A stretch of 40,849 nucleotides of DNA, taken from assembly GCA_910585245.1 (NCBI GenBank), contig CAJUCO010000024.1, positions 1 to 40,849 of the forward strand, given 5' to 3'. The stretch comes from an uncultured Oscillibacter sp. GTDB taxonomy: Bacteria; Bacillota; Clostridia; Oscillospirales; Oscillospiraceae. The notes below the pieces were generated by a model, which made no database searches, was not told the DNA's origin, and saw only the letters and a list, made by a program, of their open reading frames with translations. Positions 1 through 8,571 of this stretch are shown here, piece after piece; within the stretch, counting starts at the first letter, position 1; each line of letters starts with the position of its first letter. The position numbers were made by a program, and so were the translations under genes.

Positions 1-593
1 GGGGCAAAGGTGATGATGGGCTTGATCTGGAGCAGGGTCCCCGCCGTGGCGGTGACCTTGCCGATGCGCCCGCCCTTCATGAGGTACTCCAGGGTGTCCA
101 CAGAGAAGAAGGGGAAGGTGTTCGCAATCAGTTGAGGGGCCCGGTGGTTCACCAGGGTGTCCCAGTCCATGCCGCTTCGGATGTCCTCCGCCAGCTGGAG
201 CACCGTCAGACCCTGGCCCAGGGAGCCGCTGACGGAGTCGAAGACCCGGATGGGGAAGGCGTCTCCACTCTCTTCGGAGATGAGACGAATCAGATTGTAA
301 GTTCCGGAGAGGCCGCTGGAGAGCATGACGGCGATGACGCCGTCATAGCCCGCGTCCCGGATTTCCCTCAGCACGGCCCCGGCGCTTTCAGCGGAGGGCA
401 AAGAGGTCTGGGGCAATTCTCCGGCCTTGAGGCGGCGGTAAATGTCGCCGCTGTGGATGTCCACGCCGTCGGAATACTCCCCGTCGGCGCAGAGAATGCG
501 CAAAGGGACGATGTAGATGTGGTTCTCCGCTGCCAGACGGGGGGACAGGTCCGCGCAAGAATCCGTCAGCAGCGCGATCTTTTGAGGGGCCAC
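1..593 (-). CDS. DegV family protein (partial, C-terminus off the left edge)
   Basis: About 197 residues are visible, read leftward from a GTG at 593-591; the C-terminal part lies outside the window. DegV-family proteins bind fatty acids, and in Gram-positives many act as FakB subunits presenting acyl chains to the kinase FakA. The N-terminus reads KIALLTDSCADLSP, the usual DegV opening (TDS-x-DL). Further on are PLRI, SDGVDI, QTSLPSAE (family T-S-x-P-S), VIAVMLSSGLSGTY and LEYLMKGGRIGK, all DegV landmarks. GTG was chosen because an AGGAG lies about 10 bases upstream (604-608 on the + strand) and translation from it begins directly at the conserved strand. It diverges from recJ across 269 bp. 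Family membership is near certain; the bound lipid and partner are unknown. Confidence 0.93.
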   Translation of the reverse strand, partial: MAPQKIALLTDSCADLSPRLAAENHIYIVPLRILCADGEYSDGVDIHSGDIYRRLKAGELPQTSLPSAESAGAVLREIRDAGYDGVIAVMLSSGLSGTYNLIRLISEESGDAFPIRVFDSVSGSLGQGLTVLQLAEDIRSGMDWDTLVNHRAPQLIANTFPFFSVDTLEYLMKGGRIGKVTATAGTLLQIKPIITFA

Positions 594-673
594 GTGTTCC
601 CAACTCCTTTTTTTGATAAGGTCCGTTCCGGTGGGGGAGGGGACCTTGACACTTTTCAAAGCGTACGGTTATC

Positions 674-702
674 ATTATCCCACAAACGGGCAAAAACTGC
701 AA
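674..702 (-). promoter_or_regulatory. Candidate promoter for the degV-family gene
   Basis: Read leftward: TTGCAG (702-697), 17-bp spacer, GATAAT (679-674), about 80 bp upstream of the GTG start. The -10 is 5/6 and the -35 only 3/6 to the vegetative consensus. Position between divergent genes supports it. Confidence 0.4.
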
Positions 703-783
703 GAGCGATTTGAAGAGTTTTCCAAGGACTTTTCCCGGAAATCCGGTGGAGGTAAAATTATGGGGATTTTCAGAGAATTTCCC

Positions 784-812
784 TTTACCTGCCGGACTTT
801 TTCTGCTATAAT
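784..812 (+). promoter_or_regulatory. Candidate promoter for recJ-rsh
   Basis: TTTACC (784-789), 17-bp spacer, perfect TATAAT (807-812), 50 bp upstream of the recJ start. An alternative lies further upstream: TTGACA (646-651), 18-bp spacer, TATCAT (670-675). Both point rightward, so recJ may have two start sites. Confidence 0.55.
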
Positions 813-862
813 ATACAAGTTACATTCTGCCCGTTTACCGGGCGTGGAAGGAGGGCGCGTTT

Positions 863-2944
863 GTGAAATATCAAAAGTGGAACATTCGCGCCCCGGAGGA
901 GAGCAACGTGGCGGCCCTGCGGGAGGCGGGCTACCCCTATTTAATGGCCTTGGTGCTGGCGGCGCGGGGCATTGCCACCCCGGAGACGGCGGCGGAATTT
1001 TTGGACCGGGACCGGAAGCTGACCCTGTCGCCCATGCTCATGCGGGACATGGACAAAGCCGTGGCCCGCATCCAAAGGGCGATTGGAGAGGGGGAGACCA
1101 TTGCGGTTTTCGGGGATTACGACGTGGACGGCATCACCTCCACCGTGCTTTTGATGGACTACCTGAAAAGCTGCGGGGCAAGGTGCCTTCGCTATATTCC
1201 CCGGCGGATTGAGGACGGATATGGACTGTCCAAGGCCGCCATTCAGGGACTCCGGGACCAGGGGGCCACGCTGATGATCACCGTGGACTGTGGCATTACC
1301 GGAAATGAGGAAGTGGACTTTGCAGCTTCTCTGGGTTTGGACGTGGTGATTACGGACCACCACGAGTGCAAGGAGGAACTGCCAAAGGCCGTTGCCGTGG
1401 TGGACCCCCACCGGCCCGACTGTCCCTATCCCTTCAAATTCCTGGCGGGCTGCGGCGTGGCCCTCAAGTTGGTGCTGGCCCTGGGGGGAGAGAGCCGGGA
1501 GGACGCCCTCTTTGCCCGCTATTGTACTCTGGCCGCCATTGGCACCGTGGCCGACGTGATGCGGATGGAGGGGGAAAACCGGGCCATCGTCTCCTGCGGG
1601 CTGGAGGCTCTGTCCCACACGGACTTTGTGGGCATTCACGCCCTTTTGCGGGAGGCGGGCCTTGCGGGAAAACCCATTACCTCCATTCAGATCGGCTTTG
1701 TCCTCTCTCCCCGGATCAACGCGGCGGGGCGCATGGGGGCGGCGGATCTGGCGGCGGACCTGCTGGAGACCGGCGACCCCGCCCGGGCCGAGGAGTTGGC
1801 CCGGGAACTTTGCGAGCTGAACCGGGAGCGGCAGGCCGTGGAACAGGCCATCTGCGCCGACGCGGTGGAGCAGATCGAGTCCCGGCCTCAGGAGGAGCGC
1901 AACGCCCTGGTCCTCTCCAGCGAGGAGTGGCACCAGGGGGTGGTGGGTATCGTGGCCTCCCGTCTCAGCGAGAAATACTCCTGTCCCAGTTTCATGATCC
2001 ACCTGAAGGACGGCACGGGCCGGGGGTCCTGCCGGTCTTACGGGGGGTTCAACCTCTTCACCGCGCTGGAGTCTTGCGCGGACCTGTTGGACGGCTTTGG
2101 AGGCCACGAGCTGGCCGCCGGATTTACCATTCCGGAGGAAAACATCGACGCCTTCCGGGCGCGGATGAACCGCTATGTTCGCTCCGCCACCGGAGGGGAG
2201 CCGCCGGTGAGCTCTTTGGAGGTGGACGCGGCGGTGACCGCCACGGGGGAACTGACTTTGGAGCAGGCGGAGCAGTTGGAGCTGCTGGAGCCCTATGGCG
2301 CCGGGAACCCCCGGCCCGTCTTCGCCCTGTTGGGGGCCACGGCGGAGGCCGTGCAGCCTGTGGGACAGGGGAAGCATTTGAAACTCCGGCTCAGCAAGGG
2401 GGTCAGCCGTTTTGACGCGATCTTTTTCTCCGTCACGGCGGAGGAGTGTGGCATTGTCCCCGGCAGCCGGGTGGACGCCGCCTTCTATCTCCAGGCCAAC
2501 ACCTTCCGTGGGAACACAACGCTGCAATTACAATTGGTAGATGTGCGGCCCTCCCTGCTTCCCAGCCGGAACGAGGCGGAGGCCCTGGCTCTGGTGGGCC
2601 GGCTGACGGAGGAGGACGGGCCCATCTCTCCTCAGGAGGCGTTGCGCCTCCGGGCCTCCCGGAGTCAGTACGCCGCCTGTTGGCTGGCTCTGGAAAAACG
2701 TCTCCGCCAGGGAAAGGCGGAGGAGGACCGCCTACCCTATCTCCGGCGTCTCGCGGGGTGCATGGGAGGAAGCGAGAGCTTCCTTCGCTCCGCCCTGGCT
2801 CTGGAGGTGTTCCGGGAGCGGGGATTGATTTCCATGACCCGGCAGGGGGACCGGCTGACCCTTTGCCTGGTTCCCATTCAGGGGAAGGTGGATCTCACCG
2901 CCTGCCCCTATCTTCTCCGCCTGCAAGAAAAGGAGGCGACCTGA
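863..2944 (+). CDS. recJ: Single-stranded-DNA-specific exonuclease RecJ
   Basis: RecJ degrades single-stranded DNA 5' to 3' in RecF-pathway recombination, base excision and mismatch repair. The 693-aa product carries the DHH phosphoesterase signature motifs: DYDVDG at residues 85-90, VDCG at 141-144 and DHH at 165-167, all metal-binding. The later GRGSCRS and GGHELAAGF segments form the DHHA1 substrate-binding domain. An OB-fold and a C-terminal extension follow, making it longer than the E. coli enzyme (about 577 aa), as is common in Firmicutes. The GTG start has AAGGAGG (848-854) eight bases ahead. The stop is one base from the rsh start, so the two are surely co-transcribed; recJ beside relA/rsh and dtd is a recurrent clostridial arrangement. 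Confidence 0.97.
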   Translation: MKYQKWNIRAPEESNVAALREAGYPYLMALVLAARGIATPETAAEFLDRDRKLTLSPMLMRDMDKAVARIQRAIGEGETIAVFGDYDVDGITSTVLLMDYLKSCGARCLRYIPRRIEDGYGLSKAAIQGLRDQGATLMITVDCGITGNEEVDFAASLGLDVVITDHHECKEELPKAVAVVDPHRPDCPYPFKFLAGCGVALKLVLALGGESREDALFARYCTLAAIGTVADVMRMEGENRAIVSCGLEALSHTDFVGIHALLREAGLAGKPITSIQIGFVLSPRINAAGRMGAADLAADLLETGDPARAEELARELCELNRERQAVEQAICADAVEQIESRPQEERNALVLSSEEWHQGVVGIVASRLSEKYSCPSFMIHLKDGTGRGSCRSYGGFNLFTALESCADLLDGFGGHELAAGFTIPEENIDAFRARMNRYVRSATGGEPPVSSLEVDAAVTATGELTLEQAEQLELLEPYGAGNPRPVFALLGATAEAVQPVGQGKHLKLRLSKGVSRFDAIFFSVTAEECGIVPGSRVDAAFYLQANTFRGNTTLQLQLVDVRPSLLPSRNEAEALALVGRLTEEDGPISPQEALRLRASRSQYAACWLALEKRLRQGKAEEDRLPYLRRLAGCMGGSESFLRSALALEVFRERGLISMTRQGDRLTLCLVPIQGKVDLTACPYLLRLQEKEAT

Positions 2945-2945
2945 G

Positions 2946-5138
2946 ATGACCGTACAGGAACAGTATGAACTGTTGGAAAAAACCGTCCGTGGCTATAATC
3001 CTGCTGCGGACTTCGACCATATTCGCGCCGCGTTTGAGTACGCCGACCGCTGCCACGAGGGGCAAAAGCGCAAAAGCGGCGAGCCTTATATCATCCATCC
3101 CCTGGCTGTGGCCCAGATCGTGGCGGAAGAGCTGAAGCTGGACTCGGAGTCCATCGAGGCGGCCCTGCTCCACGACGTGATCGAGGACACCCCCGCCACG
3201 CACGAGGACGTGGCCCGGTTGTTTTCGCATACCATCGCCGATCTGGTGGAGGGGGTCAGCAAGCTGACCCGTATCCAGTACGCCACCAAGGAAGACGAGC
3301 AGATGGAGAATCTCCGGAAGATGCTCATGGCCATGAGCAAGGACATCCGGGTGATTCTCATCAAAGTTTCCGACCGGCTTCACAATATGCGAACCATGGA
3401 GTACCAGTCCCCGGAGAAGCAGAAGCAAAAATCTCTGGAGACCATGGAGATTTACGCCCCCATCTCCCACCGCCTGGGGATGCAGCGCATCAAATGGGAG
3501 CTGGAGGACCTGTCCCTCAAATACCTGGATCCGGTGGGATATGAGGAGATTATCACCCGGTTGGACACCAAGAAACCGGAGTACGATGCCTTCCTGTTAC
3601 GCACCCAAACCCAGATGGACGACCGGCTGACAGAGCTTGGCATCAAGCATATGGTCTATGGGCGGATCAAGCACCCTTATTCCATTTACCGCAAGATGTT
3701 CAGCCAGAACAAGTCCCTGGACGAGATTTTTGACCTGTTTGCCTTCCGCGTGTTGGTGGATACCGTGGGGGACTGTTACAATGTCCTGGGCGTCATCCAT
3801 GATATTTACAAGCCCATTCCGGGCCGGTTTAAAGACTATATCGGCACGGAGAAGCCCAACGGATACCAATCCCTTCACACCACCGTTATGGGACCCGACG
3901 GCCTGCCCTTCGAGGTGCAAATCCGCACCTGGAAGATGCACGAGGTGGCGGAGTACGGCGTGGCGGCCCACTGGAAGTATAAGCAGCACGGTCAAGGGGC
4001 GGGAACCGAGGGAAGATACGAGTGGGTCCGCCGGCTGCTGGAAAACCAGGAAGGGGCTGACGCGGAGGAGTATATCCACTCCCTGAAAGTCGATATGTTT
4101 GCCGACGAGGTCTTTGTCTTCACACCCAATGGAGACGTGCAAAACCTCCCGGCTGGAGCCACGCCTATTGATTTTGCCTATGCCATTCACTCCGCTGTGG
4201 GAAACAGTATGGTGGGAGCGAAAGTGAATAACCGCATTGTCACCTTTGATCATGTGTTGAAAAACGGCGACATTGTGGAAATTATGACCTCCAAGTCCGC
4301 CAAGGGCCCCAGCCGGGACTGGATGAAGATTGCCAAGTCCAGCGAGGCCCGGAGCAAGATCCGCCAGTGGTTTAAAAAGGAGAAAAGGGAGGAGAACATC
4401 GCCAACGGCCGCTCCTCCTTCGAGCAGGAGCTCAAGCACGCCGGTCTATCCATGCGGGACGTGACGGCTCTGGAGAATCTGCCCCAGCTTTTAAAAAAAG
4501 TCACCTACGGCAGCCTGGAGGAGATGTACGCCGCCATAGGTTACGGCGGGTTTACCGCCCAGAAGGCCGTCAGCCGGATGAAAGGGGAGCTCCAGCGCAT
4601 TTCCCGGCAACATCAGGCGGAGGAACTGGCCCTCAAGCCGGAAGAGGCCCCCATCCCCATCCCCTCCAAGCCCGCCAGCAAAAGCGAGCAGGGAATCATT
4701 GTGGAGGGGCTGGACAATTGTCTGGTGAAGTTCTCCCGTTGCTGCACCCCTGTTCCAGGGGATGAAATCGTGGGGTTCATTACCCGGGGCTATGGTGTGT
4801 CCGTCCACCGGGCGGACTGTCCCAACGCCACACCGGAGCGCCGGGCGGGCCAGGAGGGCCGCTGGTTGAAGGTCACCTGGGGCAGCGATACCAACGAAAG
4901 CTATCCCACCACCATTGATGTAATGTGCAAAGACCGGATGAACCTGATTCTCGATATCTCCACGGCCCTTTCCAGCACCAATACCTTTGTCTCCGGGCTG
5001 AACTCCAGAAGCACGGAGGACGGCTTTGCCGTCATCCGCCTGGAGATCCGGGTCCGGGACGGGGCACAGATGAAGGCCATTATGAACAAACTGAACCAGA
5101 TTTCCGGCGTGCTGCAAGTCACGCGCCCCGCCGGATAG
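2946..5138 (+). CDS. relA: Bifunctional (p)ppGpp synthetase/hydrolase (RelA/SpoT homologue)
   Basis: This long RSH enzyme makes and degrades the alarmone (p)ppGpp, setting the stringent response. Order in the 730 aa: HD hydrolase domain (HPLAVA near 51, catalytic LHDVIEDT at 75-82, SDRLHNM near 142-148); synthetase domain (YGRIKHPYSIYRKM near 238-251, GRFKDYI near 293, PNGYQSLHTT near 304-313, then EVQIRT and the HEVAEYGVAAHWKYK segment); TGS domain (VFVFTPNGD); a cysteine-bearing region (FSRCCTPVPGDEI); and a C-terminal ACT domain. Both active sites look intact, so hydrolase and synthetase activity are both expected. ATG at 2946 follows the recJ stop by one base, with AAGGAGG just upstream inside recJ. 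The symbol follows Firmicutes usage; rsh is equally valid. Confidence 0.97.
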   Translation: MTVQEQYELLEKTVRGYNPAADFDHIRAAFEYADRCHEGQKRKSGEPYIIHPLAVAQIVAEELKLDSESIEAALLHDVIEDTPATHEDVARLFSHTIADLVEGVSKLTRIQYATKEDEQMENLRKMLMAMSKDIRVILIKVSDRLHNMRTMEYQSPEKQKQKSLETMEIYAPISHRLGMQRIKWELEDLSLKYLDPVGYEEIITRLDTKKPEYDAFLLRTQTQMDDRLTELGIKHMVYGRIKHPYSIYRKMFSQNKSLDEIFDLFAFRVLVDTVGDCYNVLGVIHDIYKPIPGRFKDYIGTEKPNGYQSLHTTVMGPDGLPFEVQIRTWKMHEVAEYGVAAHWKYKQHGQGAGTEGRYEWVRRLLENQEGADAEEYIHSLKVDMFADEVFVFTPNGDVQNLPAGATPIDFAYAIHSAVGNSMVGAKVNNRIVTFDHVLKNGDIVEIMTSKSAKGPSRDWMKIAKSSEARSKIRQWFKKEKREENIANGRSSFEQELKHAGLSMRDVTALENLPQLLKKVTYGSLEEMYAAIGYGGFTAQKAVSRMKGELQRISRQHQAEELALKPEEAPIPIPSKPASKSEQGIIVEGLDNCLVKFSRCCTPVPGDEIVGFITRGYGVSVHRADCPNATPERRAGQEGRWLKVTWGSDTNESYPTTIDVMCKDRMNLILDISTALSSTNTFVSGLNSRSTEDGFAVIRLEIRVRDGAQMKAIMNKLNQISGVLQVTRPAG

Positions 5139-5164
5139 CGGCGTCGTAAATTGCGCTCCATTCC

Positions 5165-5263
5165 GTCCGGCTCCGCCGGACATCCATTCCGCTTCATTTT
5201 CTCCGCCTCCCTTCAAGAGGGGACTGGCGTCCCCCCTTGAGCATTCCCCCTTCCCTGCGGGGG
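5165..5263. repeat. Series of hairpins between rsh and dtd
   Basis: Three inverted repeats follow one another: GTCCGGC-TCC-GCCGGAC (5165-5181, 7-bp perfect stem), a hairpin of about 12 bp with one mismatch (5211-5241, loop TGGC), and TCCCCC/GGGGGA (5245-5265). None is followed by a real T-run, so this is not a textbook terminator. Together with the adjacent heptamer array it looks like an inserted repeat element rather than unique leader sequence. Confidence 0.55.
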
Positions 5264-5326
5264 GACGAGAGACGAGGGACGAGAGACGAGGGACGAGAGA
5301 CGAGGGACGAGGGACGGGGGACGGGG
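5264..5326. repeat. Heptanucleotide tandem repeat, nine units
   Basis: Nine consecutive 7-bp units, GACGAGA or GACGAGG. The A and G forms alternate at first (so a 14-bp super-repeat occurs three times), then the array decays through GACGAGG to two GACGGGG units. It lies in the 242-bp rsh-dtd gap. No coding frame is likely through it. Confidence 0.9.
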
Positions 5327-5380
5327 GGCTTGGTTGGGGTGTAGGGCTATGGCGTATCATAATAGAAGGAGGAATTGCTT

Positions 5381-5824
5381 ATGCGCGCAGTTGTTACTCG
5401 TGTGAAGCACGCGTCGGTTACCATTGAGGGGGTCGTAACGGGCCAAATTGGGGAGGGCTATCTGGTCCTTCTGGGGGTGGCTCCGTCCGATACGGAGGAG
5501 ACCGCCGTGAAGCTGGCGGATAAGATCTGCAACCTCCGGATTTTCGAGGATGAAAACGAGAAAATGAACCTGAATCTGGAGCAGGTGGGGGGAAGTCTGC
5601 TGGTCATCTCCCAGTTCACCCTTTTCGCCGACACCTCCTCCCGCCGCCCCGGTTTCTCCGGCGCGGCCAAGCCGGATTTGGCCATCCCTCTTTACGAGAA
5701 ATTCATGGCCCGTTGCCGGGAGCGGGGCTTTACCGTGGAGCACGGGGAGTTCGGCGCGAAGATGGAGGTGGACTCCCTGAACCACGGTCCAGTGACCATT
5801 CTGTTCGACACGGAGAAGCCCTGA
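5381..5824 (+). CDS. dtd: D-aminoacyl-tRNA deacylase
   Basis: DTD removes D-amino acids (and glycine from tRNA-Ala) mischarged onto tRNA, a chirality-proofreading step in the cytoplasm. The 147-aa product has the family length and both signature motifs: SQFTLFAD at residues 77-84 and the Gly-cisPro motif NHGPVTI (GP at 136-137) near the C-terminus. ATG at 5381 was chosen because it gives the classic MRAVVTRV opening and lies eight bases after AAGGAGG (5366-5372); the in-frame TTG at 5375 is too close to that site. The next gene starts 35 bp downstream. dtd after rsh is a widely conserved neighbour pair. Confidence 0.96.
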   Translation: MRAVVTRVKHASVTIEGVVTGQIGEGYLVLLGVAPSDTEETAVKLADKICNLRIFEDENEKMNLNLEQVGGSLLVISQFTLFADTSSRRPGFSGAAKPDLAIPLYEKFMARCRERGFTVEHGEFGAKMEVDSLNHGPVTILFDTEKP

Positions 5825-5859
5825 GGGGTGAAATCAGGGTCGAGAAAGGACGGATATTC

Positions 5860-6270
5860 ATGGGACTGTTTTCCATTTTTTTTCAGAGACCGCAAGTTCC
5901 CGGCGTCCAACCGCACACGGGCTGGAGCTGGAGCCTGTCGGTGAACGGCTTGCCCACCACCCAGTTTGATTGGGAGGATGTGGCCAAAGCCCTGGACAGT
6001 TTGGGACCTCATGACGACAGCTTTGTAATTCTGGAGCAGAAGAAGGGGAAGGATTACTGGTTTATCCAGAGCGCCGTGGCTTTGGCGGGACCTCACACCG
6101 GGGAGTATGTCCTTGGCGTGGGCTGGAACGACGCCAAAGGCAAGCATTATATAGAGCGCTGCGGCGGAGCCGGGAAAGCCGTGGATATGTTCCGGGCTGT
6201 GTGGCAGGGGAAGACTCTGGATTTTACCGGCTTTGAAGACCAATCGGACCTGCTTTCCGGCGATTGTTGA
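5860..6270 (+). CDS. Hypothetical protein, 136 aa
   Basis: I do not recognise this gene. The 136-aa product begins MGLFSIFF and contains a tryptophan-rich stretch (GWSWSLSVNGLP), then a mixed alpha/beta-looking region with DDSFVILEQKKGKDYWFIQSAVA and GEYVLGVGWN. No signal peptide, membrane span or metal motif is apparent. The ATG at 5860 has GAAAGGA upstream. The same frame is open further upstream, but that part overlaps dtd and reads as low-complexity shadow. It sits between dtd and the metallo-hydrolase gene on the same strand with short gaps (35 and 25 bp), so it probably belongs to the same transcription unit. Codon use matches its neighbours. It could be a small regulatory or immunity-like protein; nothing decides this. 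Confidence 0.75.
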   Translation: MGLFSIFFQRPQVPGVQPHTGWSWSLSVNGLPTTQFDWEDVAKALDSLGPHDDSFVILEQKKGKDYWFIQSAVALAGPHTGEYVLGVGWNDAKGKHYIERCGGAGKAVDMFRAVWQGKTLDFTGFEDQSDLLSGDC

Positions 6271-6295
6271 AGATTTTGAAAAGGGGAAGATTCTG

Positions 6296-6910
6296 ATGAA
6301 CGTCAAAATGCTGCAGGTGGGTCCTCTGGGTACCAACTGCTATATTCTGGAAGATGAGGAGACCCGCCGGGCGGCGGTGATCGACCCGGGCGGAAATGCC
6401 CCCGCCATTTTGAAGGCCCTGGAGGGAGCGGAGGTCTCCTATATTCTCCTGACGCACGGCCATTATGACCACACCGCCGGCGTGGCGGAGTTGGCGAAGG
6501 CCCTGCCCCAGGCGGAGGTCTATATCCACGAGAGGGACTTTCGGGGTGTGGACACGTCCATGTGTCCGTTGAGCGTCCAGATGGAGGGCGTGAAGTTTTA
6601 CGATGAGGGGGATTGCCTGCCCTTGGGGAGCCGGACCATCCAGGTGCTCCACACTCCCGGGCACTCCCAGGGAAGCGTGACTCTCCGCTGTGAAGATTTG
6701 CTCTTTAGCGGAGATACTCTGTTTGCCGGGTCCTGTGGCCGGACGGACTTTCTCGGCGGCAGCATCCCGAAGATGATGGCCTCCCTTCGCCGCCTTGGCA
6801 AGCTGGAGGGGGATTTTCAGGTCCTGCCCGGACATATGGGCGTCAGCACTTTGGAGGAGGAGCGGCGGCACAATCCCTACCTCCGTCAGGCGATGCAGGA
6901 GACGCCATGA
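6296..6910 (+). CDS. MBL-fold hydrolase, glyoxalase II-like
   Basis: A 204-aa metallo-beta-lactamase-fold hydrolase of the hydroxyacylglutathione hydrolase-like (GloB/YqgX) type. Metal ligands are visible: THGHYDH at residues 53-59 (HxHxDH), HTPGHS for the next histidine, FSGDTLF for the bridging aspartate and LPGHMG near the C-terminus. It lacks the C-terminal glutathione-binding domain of true glyoxalase II, so the substrate may be another thioester. The frame is open upstream to 6233, but that part overlaps the previous gene. ATG at 6296 gives the usual short N-terminus (MLQVGPLGTNCYIL) and follows AAAAGGGG. Its stop overlaps the hemZ start by four bases (ATGA), implying coupled translation; MBL hydrolase next to hemZ is typical of this group. 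Confidence 0.92.
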   Translation: MNVKMLQVGPLGTNCYILEDEETRRAAVIDPGGNAPAILKALEGAEVSYILLTHGHYDHTAGVAELAKALPQAEVYIHERDFRGVDTSMCPLSVQMEGVKFYDEGDCLPLGSRTIQVLHTPGHSQGSVTLRCEDLLFSGDTLFAGSCGRTDFLGGSIPKMMASLRRLGKLEGDFQVLPGHMGVSTLEEERRHNPYLRQAMQETP

Positions 6911-8376
6911 AGCTGGAATTTCAGGGTCACAACGAGCGCTATACCGTGGAGCAGAGTCTTTTGAATCTCTTTCCCGGCGAGTTCCCCGTGTATGGGACTG
7001 TTGGGCCTGAGGATGAAAATTGGGCCGTGATCTCCTGCCGGGAGGAGGGGGAGGAGTTGGTGGTGACCACAAAACTCTCCTGCCGGGGCAAGAGCGCTTC
7101 TTCCCGGTACGCCGCCACCCTCTCCGGTACGGACTATGAGCGGGAGGGCCGGCGGCGGCACAGCGTTGGAACGGGCTTTTTTCTGGCCTATCGGGAGTTA
7201 ACCGGGAACACGCCTCCCTGGGGAATGCTCACCGGCGTGCGTCCCGATAAGCTGGTGACGGAGGCGCTCCAGCGGGGAAGGACCCCTGAAGAGGCCAGGA
7301 CCCTGCTGGAGGGGGATTACTTTGTCACACCCCGGCGGGCCGCTCTGGCCCTGGAGACCGGCACGGAGGCCTTTGAGGCCGCCAAAGCCTTGGGACCCCG
7401 GGACATCGCCGTCTACATTGGAATCCCTTTTTGTCCCACGCGCTGCGCCTATTGCTCTTTTGTCAGCCAGTCGGTGGAAAAGAGCCTCTCCCTGGTGGAG
7501 CCCTATGTAGACGCCCTGGAGGCGGAGATTAAGGCCGGGGGCCGCATGGTTCAGGAGATGGGGCTGAACGTCCGCTGCCTGTACATGGGCGGCGGCACGC
7601 CCACCACCTTGACCGCCCCACAACTGGACCGGGTGCTGGGAACGTTTGAGAGCGCCTTCGGCCCTGCTCTGGAGAGATGCGGGGAAATCACCGTAGAGGC
7701 GGGCCGGCCGGATACCATTACGGCGGAGAAGCTGGCGGTTTTGAAAGCCCATGGGGTGTACCGGGTTTCCGTGAACCCTCAGACCATGGAGGAGCAGGTC
7801 CTTTGTGCCATCGGCCGCCGCCACAGCCCCGGAGACATTGAGTCCGCCATGGAGTTGACGGCGCACTGTGGCTTTTCCCATGTGAACATGGATCTCATTG
7901 CAGGGCTGCCGGAGGACGGAGTGGAAGGCTTCCGCCGCTCGCTGGACCGCTGCCTCTCATTTGAAACCGATAATATCACCGTTCACACCCTGGCTTTGAA
8001 AAAGGGCAGCCGCATTTTGCTGGAGAGTTCGTCTATCCCCGGTCCCGAGACGGTGGGACAGATGTTGGAGTACGCGGAGCCTGCCTTGCGGAGGGCGGGG
8101 TACGCCCCCTATTACCTCTACCGGCAAAAGTATATGTCCGGCAGTTTTGAGAACATCGGCTGGACCCGGCCCGGAGGGGCGTGCCTCTATAATATCTATA
8201 TCATGTCGGAGCTGTGCTCCATTCTCTCGTTCGGTGCAGGCGGGTCGACAAAAATGGTGGACCCGGTCCGCCGGATAATCCGGCGCCGCTTTAACCCCAA
8301 GTACCCCAAGGAGTATGTGGAGCGCCCGGAAAAAGCGCTGTCCAACCAGGCGGATTTTGCCGCCTTTTATAGTTGA
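6907..8376 (+). CDS. hemZ: Coproporphyrinogen dehydrogenase-like radical SAM protein HemZ
   Basis: A 489-aa member of the HemN/HemZ radical SAM branch, which includes oxygen-independent coproporphyrinogen III oxidases and their relatives. The [4Fe-4S]/SAM motif CPTRCAYC supplies C176, C180 and C183 after IAVYIGIPF. YMGGGTPT follows, then the ITVEAG and DLIAGLPED segments typical of the family. The roughly 165-residue N-terminal extension before the radical SAM core is the mark of HemZ rather than HemW or HemN; B. subtilis HemZ is of similar length. Whether it truly oxidises coproporphyrinogen is uncertain, since HemZ's activity is less established than HemN's and no other heme gene is nearby. 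The start overlaps the upstream hydrolase stop (ATGA). Confidence 0.93.
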   Translation: MKLEFQGHNERYTVEQSLLNLFPGEFPVYGTVGPEDENWAVISCREEGEELVVTTKLSCRGKSASSRYAATLSGTDYEREGRRRHSVGTGFFLAYRELTGNTPPWGMLTGVRPDKLVTEALQRGRTPEEARTLLEGDYFVTPRRAALALETGTEAFEAAKALGPRDIAVYIGIPFCPTRCAYCSFVSQSVEKSLSLVEPYVDALEAEIKAGGRMVQEMGLNVRCLYMGGGTPTTLTAPQLDRVLGTFESAFGPALERCGEITVEAGRPDTITAEKLAVLKAHGVYRVSVNPQTMEEQVLCAIGRRHSPGDIESAMELTAHCGFSHVNMDLIAGLPEDGVEGFRRSLDRCLSFETDNITVHTLALKKGSRILLESSSIPGPETVGQMLEYAEPALRRAGYAPYYLYRQKYMSGSFENIGWTRPGGACLYNIYIMSELCSILSFGAGGSTKMVDPVRRIIRRRFNPKYPKEYVERPEKALSNQADFAAFYS

Positions 8377-8482
8377 AACACTTCTATGAGATCAAAAGGA
8401 CGTGGTTGAAGTCTGCGGCGGGTATCGCATAGGGGGGGCCTACCTACGCGGCCCTGCTTTGGACTTTACACGGAACCTCTGT

Positions 8483-8522
8483 GCCCGCTGGATGAGAAAA
8501 CGTGCCGTTTTTTTAAGCGGGC
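8483..8522 (+). terminator. Nested hairpin between hemZ and the kinase gene
   Basis: An outer 7-bp inverted repeat, GCCCGCT (8483-8489) with AGCGGGC (8516-8522), encloses an inner hairpin, AAAACG-TGC-CGTTTT (8497-8511), that ends in a T-run. It could end hemZ transcription or structure the kinase leader. The stems are modest, so the call is tentative. The rest of the 195-bp gap shows nothing convincing. Confidence 0.4.
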
Positions 8523-8571
8523 TGACGATACCGGCGCTGAGGCTGGAGAAAATCTGAAAGGAGCCGAAACC

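Noticed and set aside
941..2527. 528-aa leftward frame across recJ
   Set aside because: Antisense shadow in G+C-rich DNA: Arg/Gly/His-rich, no domain, fully overlaps a certain gene.
5264..5326. CRISPR array
   Set aside because: Units are 7 bp with no spacers; it is a simple tandem repeat.
8402..8557. A GTG-initiated 51-codon frame between hemZ and the kinase gene
   Set aside because: Ribosome site almost abuts the start, codons such as TTA, ATA and CTA are atypical here, and the frame covers a nested hairpin.
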